From NCBI GenBank assembly GCA_019912545.1, contig JAIOIK010000075.1:1-64000 (forward strand): 64,000 nt of DNA. The letters are read 5' to 3'. Made by a program: the position numbers and the translations under genes. The notes below the pieces were generated by a model. It was not told the DNA's origin and did no database searches. It was given only the letters and a program-made list of their open reading frames with translations. This DNA comes from Ignavibacteria bacterium. GTDB taxonomy: Bacteria; Bacteroidota; Ignavibacteria; Tepidaquicellales; OLB5. This document shows positions 15,381 to 23,870 of the stretch, in pieces; the stretch's first letter is position 1; each line of letters opens with the position of its first letter.

Positions 15381-17279
15381 ATGAAAAGTTTAAAAAAATT
15401 ATTTGAAATTCTCGGAAAGTGGAAATACCAGTATATTTCCGCCGGAGTTCTATTAATCATATCGGTTGGTTTCCGCTTAATGGAGCCGAAAGTTCTGCAA
15501 ATAGCAGTCGATAAAATAATCAGCATATTCGTTGCAAAACAAAGCCTGCCGGTAAGTGAAAATGACTTTGTCACAAAAAATCTTTACAAACTGCTTCCGG
15601 AGCTGAGAATTGAAAATGCGGGAATGATACTTGTTTATCTTGGTATAATATTCCTTGTGATCGCTTTGTTAAGAGGAGTAACAATGCTCACCTCAAGCGC
15701 AATTGCAGCATCGTCAACTGAAAAGGCCATGAAGCAGCTAAGGGATAAACTCTTTTCACATCTTCAGCATTTGCCAATGGAATATTTCAGCAAGACGCCA
15801 ACAGGTGAGCTCATCCAGCGATGCACAGGTGATGTTGAAACACTCAGGAAATTTGCCACAATGCAGGTTACTGAAACAATAAGGCTTGGCGCAATATTTG
15901 TTGGCGCATTTGCTATGATGTACATGGTAAACCATACATATGCGTTCATTGCGATCTGCCTCTTCCCGATAGTGATATCGGCATCTTACTTCTTCTTTAA
16001 GAAAGAAGGAGAGATATGGACAAAGCATGAACATGAGCAGGATAAGCTAACTGCGCTTGTACAGGAAAATCTTTCAGGAATTCGCGTTGTGAAGGCATTT
16101 GCAAAGGAGAATTATGAAATCGATAAGTTCACCAAGCAGAACGAGCAAAAGCGTAAATGGGGACTCCGACTGCTGAAGCTTCATGCTATATACTGGCCAA
16201 GCAGTGATGTAATGGTTTACCTTCAGCTTGCAATCAGCATTTTTGCCGGCGGTTTTTTTGTGCTGAATAACAAAATTACCATTGGAGAGTACACGGCATT
16301 CTTCACTTACGCTGCATATGTAACATGGCCTATGAGAAGGCTTGCCCAGCTCGTAAGCGAGATGGGAATGACGCGTGTTGCGATAGATAGAATATACTCG
16401 ATTCTTGATTACAGTCAGGAAAACTATCAAGGATTTGATAATAGCGGAAATGACCTCGCCGGGGTGATCGAATTTGAGAATGTTCATTTCAAATACGATG
16501 ATGATGAAAAACCTGTGCTGAACGGAGTCAGTTTTAAAATAGGTGCAGGTGAAAAAGTTGCCTTGCTTGGCCCAACAGGCGCAGGAAAGTCAACTATAAT
16601 TTCTTTGCTCATGAGATTCTATGATCCTACAAGCGGTACGATCAGGATTGACGGAAGGGATATAAGAGAATACTCGCGCCCGTTCTTAAGGAATAAAATC
16701 GGTGTAGTTCTTCAGAAGCCGTTTTTGTTCTCTACTTCTATCAAAGAGAATATTGCATATTCAAAGCCTGATACACATATTGATGAAATAGTTGAGTCGG
16801 CAAAAGTCGCGAATGTTCATAAAATAATCAAAGAGGCTTTCCCGAACAGCTACGATACAGTTGTAGGCGAAAAGGGAGTAACGCTTTCAGGAGGACAAAA
16901 GCAGCGTGTAACACTGGCAAGAACGATACTCAAGGATCCGGATATTCTTGTACTTGATGACTCAACATCATCGGTTGATACAGAAACCGAGTTTGAGATC
17001 CAAAGGGCTCTCAAAGGAGTCACTAAGGATAAAACTACCATCGTCATTGCTCACCGCGTGACATCAGTGCAGGAGTGCAGCAGGATAATTGTTCTGGATA
17101 AAGGAAGAGTCATAGAGATGGGGACACATGAAGAACTGATTGAGAACGATAAATTCTACAGGAAAATATACGATATCCAGGTATCGATAGAGGATGAGAT
17201 AAACAGAGATATCGAAAACTTAACTGAATTAAAAAGTAAAAGGGCAAATGTGAAAATAGAATTGAATTCAGTAGCATAA
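15381..17279 (+). CDS. heterodimeric ABC exporter subunit, degenerate ATP site
   Basis: 632 residues from the ATG at 15381 (KSLKKLFEIL). The longer frame from 15303 begins in repeat sequence and is unlikely. A six-helix MsbA/LmrA-type membrane domain (about 1-320) is fused to a nucleotide-binding domain with Walker A GPTGAGKST from Gly397, signature LSGGQKQR and H-loop IAHRVTS. The Walker B is LVLDDSTSS: Asp527 replaces the catalytic glutamate. This is the pattern of the degenerate half in heterodimeric exporters such as TM287/288. The partner is the next gene (38 bp). The cargo (lipid, drug or peptide) is unknown. Confidence 0.93.
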   Translation: MKSLKKLFEILGKWKYQYISAGVLLIISVGFRLMEPKVLQIAVDKIISIFVAKQSLPVSENDFVTKNLYKLLPELRIENAGMILVYLGIIFLVIALLRGVTMLTSSAIAASSTEKAMKQLRDKLFSHLQHLPMEYFSKTPTGELIQRCTGDVETLRKFATMQVTETIRLGAIFVGAFAMMYMVNHTYAFIAICLFPIVISASYFFFKKEGEIWTKHEHEQDKLTALVQENLSGIRVVKAFAKENYEIDKFTKQNEQKRKWGLRLLKLHAIYWPSSDVMVYLQLAISIFAGGFFVLNNKITIGEYTAFFTYAAYVTWPMRRLAQLVSEMGMTRVAIDRIYSILDYSQENYQGFDNSGNDLAGVIEFENVHFKYDDDEKPVLNGVSFKIGAGEKVALLGPTGAGKSTIISLLMRFYDPTSGTIRIDGRDIREYSRPFLRNKIGVVLQKPFLFSTSIKENIAYSKPDTHIDEIVESAKVANVHKIIKEAFPNSYDTVVGEKGVTLSGGQKQRVTLARTILKDPDILVLDDSTSSVDTETEFEIQRALKGVTKDKTTIVIAHRVTSVQECSRIIVLDKGRVIEMGTHEELIENDKFYRKIYDIQVSIEDEINRDIENLTELKSKRANVKIELNSVA

Positions 17280-17317
17280 TAACTATTGCCAATTTAAGAA
17301 TTTACTAAAATTAAGAA

Positions 17318-19147
17318 ATGTCACAATTAAAAGATAAACAATTCAAAACAAAAGGCGCTCTCTGGCCATTCTTAAGGCGGTTGCTTAAATACAGCTTTCG
17401 ATATCCCAAATGGGTAGCGGGTTTTATTGGCTTTGTACTGCTTGTCGCTCTTGTAGAAGCGGTTTACCCGCTTGTATGGTTAAGTCTAATAGATACCGTT
17501 ATTGTACCTGCTGTCGAGTCATACAAGTTTAACGGATTTGTTAAAGATATCGATTCCGTTGCTCTCAGAAACTATGGTATAGTCTTTGGAGCACTGGGGC
17601 TTATACTTGCAGGCGGAGTATTTGGATTTATCAACTTCGCAGGGCGTATACAGGAATATGTTATGTATGATATAAGACAGGAGCTTTTCATAAAACTTCA
17701 GCAGCTTTCATTTTCGTATTTTGATAAGTCTGCAGTGGGCTGGCTGCTTTCAAGGATATCATCTGATACAGTGAAAGTGACCGAGCTTATTTCATGGACA
17801 ATGATAGAAGCTATATGGGGAACTGGAATGATAATCTTTTGCGTAACTTCCATGTTCATTTACAACTGGAAGCTTGCTGTAATTATCACGCTTACTATTC
17901 CTGTTCTGATGCTCGTCTCTATAAAGCTTAGAATGCTGATACTCAGGTATTCGCGTGAAGCCAGGAAGTATAACAGCGAAATGACAGCCAGGTTTAACGA
18001 ACACATAAACGGTGTTGAAGTTAACAAAAGCCTTGTGCAGGAATCGAGGGTTAGCGATAACTTCAAAGAACTCAGTGACAAAATGAAAGTGTCTTCATAC
18101 AAAGCCGCGTATTACCAGGCAATTTTCATGCCGCTTATAATTTTCGGCGGATCGCTTGCTGCTGCTTTTGTGATCTATTATGGCGGCTCAATGGCAATTG
18201 CAATACCTGCAGCCATAACGGTTGGAACACTTGCAGCTTTTTTCGGGTATGCAACTATGATATTTGAGCCGATCCTGGATATTTCAAGATTCTATTCACA
18301 GGCGCAAAACAGTATTTCGGCAGGCGAAAGAATATTTTCTCTTATTGATACTAAAGCCGAAATAGTGAACATTACGGGTGCAGGTGAGTTCGGCAGAATT
18401 GAAGGTGACGTAGAATTTGATAATGTTTCATTTCATTATGAAACCGGTAAACACGTTTTACAGGATTTGAATCTGAAAATAGAAGCCGGTACGTCGATAG
18501 CTCTTGTTGGTGAAACCGGTGGCGGTAAATCAACAATTATTAATCTGATTTGCAGATTCTATGAACCCACAGGCGGCAGGATAATGATAGATAATACTGA
18601 TTACAAGCAGAACACAATGGAAAGCCTAAGAAGCCAGCTTGGCGTTGTACTGCAAACGCCGCATTTGTTTTCCGGTACAATTCGAGAGAATATTATGTAT
18701 GGATATGAGGGTGCGACTGATATGGAAATAATAAATGCTCTGAACACTGTTGGCGCCGAAGAATATGTATTTAGACTTGATGAACAGGTCGGTGAGGGAG
18801 GAGAGCAGCTTTCGATGGGTGAGAAACAGCTCATATCATTTGCCCGTGCAATACTGGCGGATCCCAGGATATTTATAATGGATGAAGCTACATCTTCGGT
18901 TGATACAATTACCGAGGCAAAGATCCAGAAAGGAATTTCCGGAATAATGGAAGGTAGAACTTCTATAATTATTGCACACAGGCTTTCGACAATTAAAAAC
19001 AGCGATAGGATACTTGTAATTAACAAAGGAAGAATAATTGAAGACGGCAGCCACAGGGAATTGATGATGAGCAAGGGAGTATATTATAAACTGTACACTA
19101 GACAACTAAGGGCTGAAAGAGAAAAAGAAGTCATAAATGCCGCATAA
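17318..19147 (+). CDS. heterodimeric ABC exporter subunit, catalytic ATP site
   Basis: 609 residues with the same layout as its upstream partner: six membrane helices, then a nucleotide-binding domain with Walker A GETGGGKST (398-406), Walker B IFIMDEATSS with the catalytic Glu523, and H-loop IAHRLST. Its signature motif is LSMGE (498-502) rather than LSGGQ. Combined with the Asp in the partner's Walker B, this gives one hydrolytic and one degenerate ATP site across the dimer interface. The two genes are adjacent and surely encode one inner-membrane complex. Confidence 0.94.
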   Translation: MSQLKDKQFKTKGALWPFLRRLLKYSFRYPKWVAGFIGFVLLVALVEAVYPLVWLSLIDTVIVPAVESYKFNGFVKDIDSVALRNYGIVFGALGLILAGGVFGFINFAGRIQEYVMYDIRQELFIKLQQLSFSYFDKSAVGWLLSRISSDTVKVTELISWTMIEAIWGTGMIIFCVTSMFIYNWKLAVIITLTIPVLMLVSIKLRMLILRYSREARKYNSEMTARFNEHINGVEVNKSLVQESRVSDNFKELSDKMKVSSYKAAYYQAIFMPLIIFGGSLAAAFVIYYGGSMAIAIPAAITVGTLAAFFGYATMIFEPILDISRFYSQAQNSISAGERIFSLIDTKAEIVNITGAGEFGRIEGDVEFDNVSFHYETGKHVLQDLNLKIEAGTSIALVGETGGGKSTIINLICRFYEPTGGRIMIDNTDYKQNTMESLRSQLGVVLQTPHLFSGTIRENIMYGYEGATDMEIINALNTVGAEEYVFRLDEQVGEGGEQLSMGEKQLISFARAILADPRIFIMDEATSSVDTITEAKIQKGISGIMEGRTSIIIAHRLSTIKNSDRILVINKGRIIEDGSHRELMMSKGVYYKLYTRQLRAEREKEVINAA

Positions 19148-19175
19148 TTATCATTAATTGAAGTGAAAGTAAATT

Positions 19176-19937
19176 ATGGAATGTAAATACAAATACAACG
19201 AAGCAACTGTAAGGTTTTATGATGTAGTGTATGAGGATTTCGGACATCTGAAAAAGGGACTGGAGTTCTATTCACAAGAAATAGGTAAAGCCAGCGGTGC
19301 AGTACTTGAAGTTGGTGCCGGAACAGGAAGAATACTAATACCTGCACTCAGGCAAGGTGCTGATATTTATGGAATTGACCAGAGTGAACTCATGATTGAA
19401 AAGCTAAAAGGAAAACTGGATCCTGCTGAACATAAGAGGATTTCACTTCAGGATGCGAGGAGTTTCAAGCTTGAAAAGAAATTCAAATTGATAATTTCTC
19501 CGTTCAGGGTCTTCCAGCATTTGCTGACAACTGAAGATCAATTGCTGGCGCTGTGCAGAATATATGATCATTTGGATGCAGGAGGATATTTCATATTTGA
19601 TCTTTTCAGGCCAGGTTTAATCAGGCTTGTAAATGAGGTTAAAGACTCGCTTGAATTTGAAGGAGAATATGAGAAAGGTAAGAAGCTCAAAAGGTACTAC
19701 TCAGTTAAGCCGGATTATCTTAACCAGGTGCAAAATGTTGAATTTAGGTTTGTTTGGGATGAAGATGGCGAAGAAAAGACTTCAACTTACGCTTTCCCCA
19801 TGCGGTATTACTTCAGGTTTGAAGTCGAGCATCTCATTGCAAGGTCAGGATTTAAACTAGAGCATATATATGGCGATTTTGAAAAACATGAACTGAACAG
19901 TAAATCAAATGAATTTGTAATAGTTTGCAGAAAGTGA
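19176..19937 (+). CDS. class I SAM-dependent methyltransferase
   Basis: 253 residues. SAM-binding motif I reads VLEVGAGTGRILIPAL (from about residue 44), followed by the acidic GIDQSELMI turn and a conserved ISPFRVFQHL motif IV region. It is of the general methyltransferase type, possibly acting on a small molecule; the substrate cannot be inferred. It lies 28 bp after the ABC exporter genes and may be in their transcript. Confidence 0.85.
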   Translation: MECKYKYNEATVRFYDVVYEDFGHLKKGLEFYSQEIGKASGAVLEVGAGTGRILIPALRQGADIYGIDQSELMIEKLKGKLDPAEHKRISLQDARSFKLEKKFKLIISPFRVFQHLLTTEDQLLALCRIYDHLDAGGYFIFDLFRPGLIRLVNEVKDSLEFEGEYEKGKKLKRYYSVKPDYLNQVQNVEFRFVWDEDGEEKTSTYAFPMRYYFRFEVEHLIARSGFKLEHIYGDFEKHELNSKSNEFVIVCRK

Positions 19938-19959
19938 AGTGTATAATCTAACTTCAATT

Positions 19960-20097
19960 ATGTTTACATCTGATACAATGCCCTGGAATACATATATGTT
20001 CAGGATAAACGAAGAGTTTGGATTCAGGTTTCAAAGGAAAGGATATGCTTTCAAACTAACAGGCGAGTTTATTGAGAATTTCATTAAATCAAATTAA
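19960..20097 (+). pseudogene. C-terminal remnant of a GNAT acetyltransferase
   Basis: A 45-codon frame whose translation (NTYMFRINEEFGFRFQ followed by RKGYAFKLTG) looks like the last strands of GNAT acetyltransferases, in which an N-x-x-M-x-x-x-N-x-x-x-GF motif binds acetyl-CoA. The acetyl-CoA loop and the N-terminal two thirds are missing. It ends 3 bp before the rsgA start. I infer decay by deletion; an expressed micro-protein is less likely. Confidence 0.6.
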
Positions 20098-20100
20098 CAA

Positions 20101-21183
20101 TTGATAAAACAAAATAGTCTAAAAAATTTTGGATGGAATGATTTCTTCGAAGCGAATTTTTCCGAATTTGCAGGCGGAGAGTACATCCCGGCACGAGTAG
20201 CTGTTGAGCACAGGAATTATTATGAGCTGTATTCGGCAGTAGGGGAACTGACAGCTGAGAAGGCCGGAAAACTTTTCTACAACGCGCTTGATGGAAATGA
20301 TCTTCCTGCTGTTGGTGACTGGCTGGCAGTAAAGCCGGTTGAAAATGAAGCTAAAGCTGTCATTCACGCAGTCTTACCAAGGCTTACAAAATTCTCAAGA
20401 AAGAAAGCAGGCGCAACTACTGAAGAGCAGATAGTTGCCGCTAATATTGATACTGTCTTCATAATTTCTTCGCTTAACCAGGAACTCAATATACGAAGGA
20501 TAGAACGCTATTTAACTCTTGCATGGGATAACAATGTAAAGCCTGTTGTAATATTAAGTAAAGCTGATCTTTGTGAAGATATCTATGGCAAGCTTGCAGA
20601 AACCGAGGCGGCTCTTGTTGGAACTGATGTTCACGTTGTCAGCGCCAAAGAAGGCGCAGGCATAGAGGAGTTGTATGTTTATTTTGAAGGCAATAAAACC
20701 GTTGCTGTAATTGGTTCATCAGGAGTAGGTAAATCAACACTAATTAACAGTCTGCTTGAGCGCGAGAAAATGGATGTCAGCGATATTAGTCTGTATAAAG
20801 ATAAGGGCCGGCATACAACTACTCACAGGGAGCTTTCAATTGTGCCAGGCGGGGGAGTGATAATGGATACTCCCGGTATGCGTGAAATACAGCTCTGGGA
20901 AGGCGGCGATGGGCTAAGTGAGCTTTTTGATGATATTGAAAAACTTACTCTTGAGTGCAAATTTTCGGATTGTAAGCATGATTCCGAACCCGGATGCGCG
21001 ATTCAAGCCGCAATATCAGCAGGTACATTGGAAGAAAGCCGCTTTAAAAGCTACAAGAAGCTGCAGAATGAGGTGAATTACATTGCACGAAAGCAGGATA
21101 AGAAACTACAGATCGAAGAAAAGAAGAGGTGGAAGAAACTGATAAGCGAGGGGAAGAAGAGGAGTGAAGAGAAGAGAAAATGA
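20101..21183 (+). CDS. rsgA: ribosome small-subunit-dependent GTPase A
   Basis: 360-residue circularly permuted GTPase that helps late 30S maturation. It has an N-terminal OB-fold, then G4 (SKAD, 153-156) ahead of G1 (GSSGVGKST, 205-213) and G3 (DTPG, 256-259). The C-terminal zinc site is Cys286, Cys291, His293, Cys299. The usual NKxD of G4 is SKAD, a variant seen in other RsgA proteins. The start is a TTG at 20101; no upstream in-frame ATG exists. A basic tail (KKRWKKLISEGKKRSEEKRK) ends the protein. Confidence 0.94.
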   Translation: MIKQNSLKNFGWNDFFEANFSEFAGGEYIPARVAVEHRNYYELYSAVGELTAEKAGKLFYNALDGNDLPAVGDWLAVKPVENEAKAVIHAVLPRLTKFSRKKAGATTEEQIVAANIDTVFIISSLNQELNIRRIERYLTLAWDNNVKPVVILSKADLCEDIYGKLAETEAALVGTDVHVVSAKEGAGIEELYVYFEGNKTVAVIGSSGVGKSTLINSLLEREKMDVSDISLYKDKGRHTTTHRELSIVPGGGVIMDTPGMREIQLWEGGDGLSELFDDIEKLTLECKFSDCKHDSEPGCAIQAAISAGTLEESRFKSYKKLQNEVNYIARKQDKKLQIEEKKRWKKLISEGKKRSEEKRK

Positions 21184-21215
21184 TTAGATAAAATTCATAC
21201 TCAGAATATTATGCA

Positions 21216-21244
21216 AAAAGGCAGGTTAACAAACCTTGCCTTTT
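21216..21244. terminator. bidirectional intrinsic terminator
   Basis: A 12-bp stem with one bulged T (21216-21227 with 21232-21244), A-rich on one side and T-rich on the other, lies between the convergent rsgA and S41 peptidase genes. Confidence 0.85.
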
Positions 21245-21281
21245 ATGAAATGAAATGATGATTCCTTGAAACGAGAACTTC

Positions 21282-22628
21282 CTAATTACTTCTTACGGAT
21301 TTATCAGTATGCCCATCATCATAAATACCCATAAGCTCTGTAATATTTCCTGAAGCATCTTTGACAAATTTAACTCTGAAAGCCGAGAGATCTTTAAGCG
21401 CAAAAGTACTTTCATCAATCGGGATCAGTTGATATTTGACTTTGCTTCTTCCGGTGTAATAGAGAATTCCGTTCTCAAATGTAATTGTCCTCTTATCATA
21501 AGTGCCTGCATAGTTTTTTAAAATAATTTCATCAACAGTAACGGGATTAATTACGGCTTTCAGGGAAGTTATCATCCATTCGAATTTGCTTTTGCTTTCG
21601 GGATCGGAAGTGTTCTCTGTAAGTTTCTGCAGTGCAAGCAGCTTAGCCTGTTCAAGGGCAAGCTCAGATTTAACGGGGTAATCAGGAACAACCCCAACGC
21701 CTTCCCAATTGGTTTTTGTTACCGGACTAATTGCTCTTCCTGTGGGTACAAATATTATAAGGCTTGTATTTACGGGCATCACTCCGCCCGGGTGTGCTCC
21801 GCCTCCGGTAGTTTCTCCTATTATTGTACCTCTTTTCAGGTTCTTCAGATTGTAAGAAAATTCTTCTGCTCCTGAAAAAGTATATTTACTGGTAAGTACA
21901 TAGACCGGAACATTTGGCATTTTCTTGCCGTCAACTTTCTTTAAATTCCAGAATTCCCTTGTCTCATCTGCGGGACGGAAGTAGAGGTCATTAAAATGCA
22001 CAGGCTCTTCACCGAATAAATAACTGCATATTAACTGCACACAAGCGGGGTCACCGCCGCCGTTATTCCTTAAGTCAAAGATCAAAGCATCTGTATTTGA
22101 AACAAATTCTATGACCGATGCAATGGTTTCTTTTGCGTATTCAGGAGGAGCAAAATGCCTGAAATCAATATAACCGATATTACCTTCAAGTATTTCAACT
22201 TTTTTGAATCCATAATTCTCTTTTTTAAGTTCATTGATAAAATTCTGTTCTTCATCAGCAGCAGGACCGTTCTTTTCTCTGTTAAGAAGCATATTCGCCT
22301 GTTCAGTATCAAACATTACCCTAATGTGTTTATCATGGCTTATCGATTGCAGATCATCGGTAAGTATCTCTGAAAATTTATAAATATCATTGATACTATC
22401 GTATGCGCCAGATACAAGCCGTGATTTGATATGATCTTCCATCTTTTTTGATGTTTCAGGAAAGATGTAGTTATCCCACAGTAGTTTTGAGATCTTGCTA
22501 ACAGTCTGTTCTTTGAATTTCCTGTCAATAGCTTTGTTTTCAATAACATAAACGGGCTCGGAGAAAACTGTTTTCATCATAATTATCGAGAATATTAATA
22601 GGAGAGAGGCAAGTTTAAATTTTGACAT
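21282..22628 (-). CDS. S41-family (tail-specific/IRBP-like) peptidase
   Basis: 448 residues with a signal peptide (about 1-23, ending VFSE). The S41 core has the substrate-binding LRNNGGGD strand (186-193) and the nucleophile Ser252 in TSKYTFSGAEEF, followed by GETTGGGAHPGG. There is no PDZ domain, as in IRBP/tricorn-like members. The C-terminal 90 residues (YAGTYDKRTITFENGILYY) form a small beta domain common in exported Bacteroidota peptidases. A periplasmic or outer-membrane hydrolase of unknown substrate. Confidence 0.9.
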   Translation of the reverse strand: MSKFKLASLLLIFSIIMMKTVFSEPVYVIENKAIDRKFKEQTVSKISKLLWDNYIFPETSKKMEDHIKSRLVSGAYDSINDIYKFSEILTDDLQSISHDKHIRVMFDTEQANMLLNREKNGPAADEEQNFINELKKENYGFKKVEILEGNIGYIDFRHFAPPEYAKETIASVIEFVSNTDALIFDLRNNGGGDPACVQLICSYLFGEEPVHFNDLYFRPADETREFWNLKKVDGKKMPNVPVYVLTSKYTFSGAEEFSYNLKNLKRGTIIGETTGGGAHPGGVMPVNTSLIIFVPTGRAISPVTKTNWEGVGVVPDYPVKSELALEQAKLLALQKLTENTSDPESKSKFEWMITSLKAVINPVTVDEIILKNYAGTYDKRTITFENGILYYTGRSKVKYQLIPIDESTFALKDLSAFRVKFVKDASGNITELMGIYDDGHTDKSVRSN

Positions 22629-22683
22629 ATTGTTTATGAATTTAGTTAATTATATGATGCTTGCAAAACTGAAAAAGTTGCAG

Positions 22684-23640
22684 TTATTTCAAATCCAATT
22701 CCATGCAGATTGTTGATCTTTCATATTTTGAAATATGATTGTATTCGGTCTGAACAAACCCGAGTCTTTTATATAAATTCATTGCCGGAATAAGTTTGTG
22801 GTTTGTCTCAAGAAACAATTTTTCAGCATTTTTTTGTTTTGCATTTTTGATAATAGCTTCGGCGAGTTTTCTGCCTATCTGCCTGCCCTGCGCCTTTTCG
22901 GTTACTGCCATTTTAGCCAGTTCATAAGTCCCATCATCATGCAGAATCAGGGCTGCTGTCCCGACAATTACGCCGCCCTGCGTTTCCCGCGCAAAATAAA
23001 TCGATCCACCCTTCTTAACGATTTCATTATCCGGATCTTCAAGTATCTTTCTATCTTCATCTTCAATAGTGAAATACTTTTCAAGCCATTCATAGTTCAG
23101 ATCGCGAAAGCTGGAACTGTACTGCGGCAAATATTCAACTATTTCAACCGAGTCTTTCTGCAGCCCCTTGATCTTCTGGCTAACGCGTGTGAACATGTCT
23201 TTTTCATTCAAAGCATTTTCGATCTTATCTATCACAAGCAGCATATCATATCCCGTTTCGTCAAAAAGCTCGCGAAGAGCAAAAACAAAACCATCCAGAA
23301 TTGGCTCCAGGGTTGGCAGCAGCTCAATTCCTTTTGGTGATAAAGCAAGCATTTTTTTCCGGGTATCTTCCTTATGCTTAACTATCTTAACCAGTCCCTT
23401 TTTTAACAGGATATTGACAATTTGTGTTACTGCAGGCTGCGTGTAGCCTAATTCTACGGTGATATCGGAGATTGAGAGAGGCGACCTTAGACTCAGCAGG
23501 TAATATGTTGCAAACCACCTTGGTTCAAAATCTATACTCAGAGATTTATAGACTTTTGCAGCATCACCCAGGAATCTATCCGTCAAGAGCCTTAACCTTG
23601 TTCCAAATGCGACTTCACCCAATTGTTTTACAAGATTCAT
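22684..23640 (-). CDS. MarR-family regulator fused to GNAT acetyltransferase
   Basis: 318 residues. Residues 1-150 are a MarR winged helix-turn-helix (recognition region ITVELGYTQPAVTQIVNILLKKGLV, wing KHKEDTRKKML). Residues about 165-318 are a GNAT acetyltransferase with acetyl-CoA loop EKAQGRQIGRKL and an NLYKRLGF tail. Such fusions are known in many bacteria and may couple acetylation of a small molecule to transcription. A perfect palindrome lies 15-38 bp upstream of the start and is the likely autoregulatory operator. Confidence 0.92.
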   Translation of the reverse strand: MNLVKQLGEVAFGTRLRLLTDRFLGDAAKVYKSLSIDFEPRWFATYYLLSLRSPLSISDITVELGYTQPAVTQIVNILLKKGLVKIVKHKEDTRKKMLALSPKGIELLPTLEPILDGFVFALRELFDETGYDMLLVIDKIENALNEKDMFTRVSQKIKGLQKDSVEIVEYLPQYSSSFRDLNYEWLEKYFTIEDEDRKILEDPDNEIVKKGGSIYFARETQGGVIVGTAALILHDDGTYELAKMAVTEKAQGRQIGRKLAEAIIKNAKQKNAEKLFLETNHKLIPAMNLYKRLGFVQTEYNHISKYERSTICMELDLK

Positions 23641-23654
23641 GATTTAATATTATA

Positions 23655-23678
23655 ATTTATATAAGCACTTATATAAAT
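23655..23678. promoter_or_regulatory. palindromic operator for the MarR-GNAT regulator
   Basis: Perfect inverted repeat with 11-bp arms (ATTTATATAAG and CTTATATAAAT) and a 2-bp centre, 14 bp upstream of the regulator's start codon. Size and symmetry suit a MarR dimer. Autorepression is inferred from position. Confidence 0.75.
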
Positions 23679-23870
23679 GCTTTCAAAAATAAATAAATAA
23701 ATTTTAGTTGTCAAGGTCACTTTGAGGTTAACAAGCGGAAAATATTCATTTTGCAGTATTTTCTTACATTTTTTTTTCGTATTTTTGTGAAATGCTGATT
23801 ATTTTCCCTCCGAAACACAATTTCAGACCGAAATAAAATCAATAATTTACAATAAAAAGCAGGAAAATAC

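Noticed and set aside
23751-23787. Promoter of typA as TTG plus TATTTTTG
   Set aside because: The 26-bp spacer is outside the 19-20 bp seen at the other sites; only the -7 part is credible.
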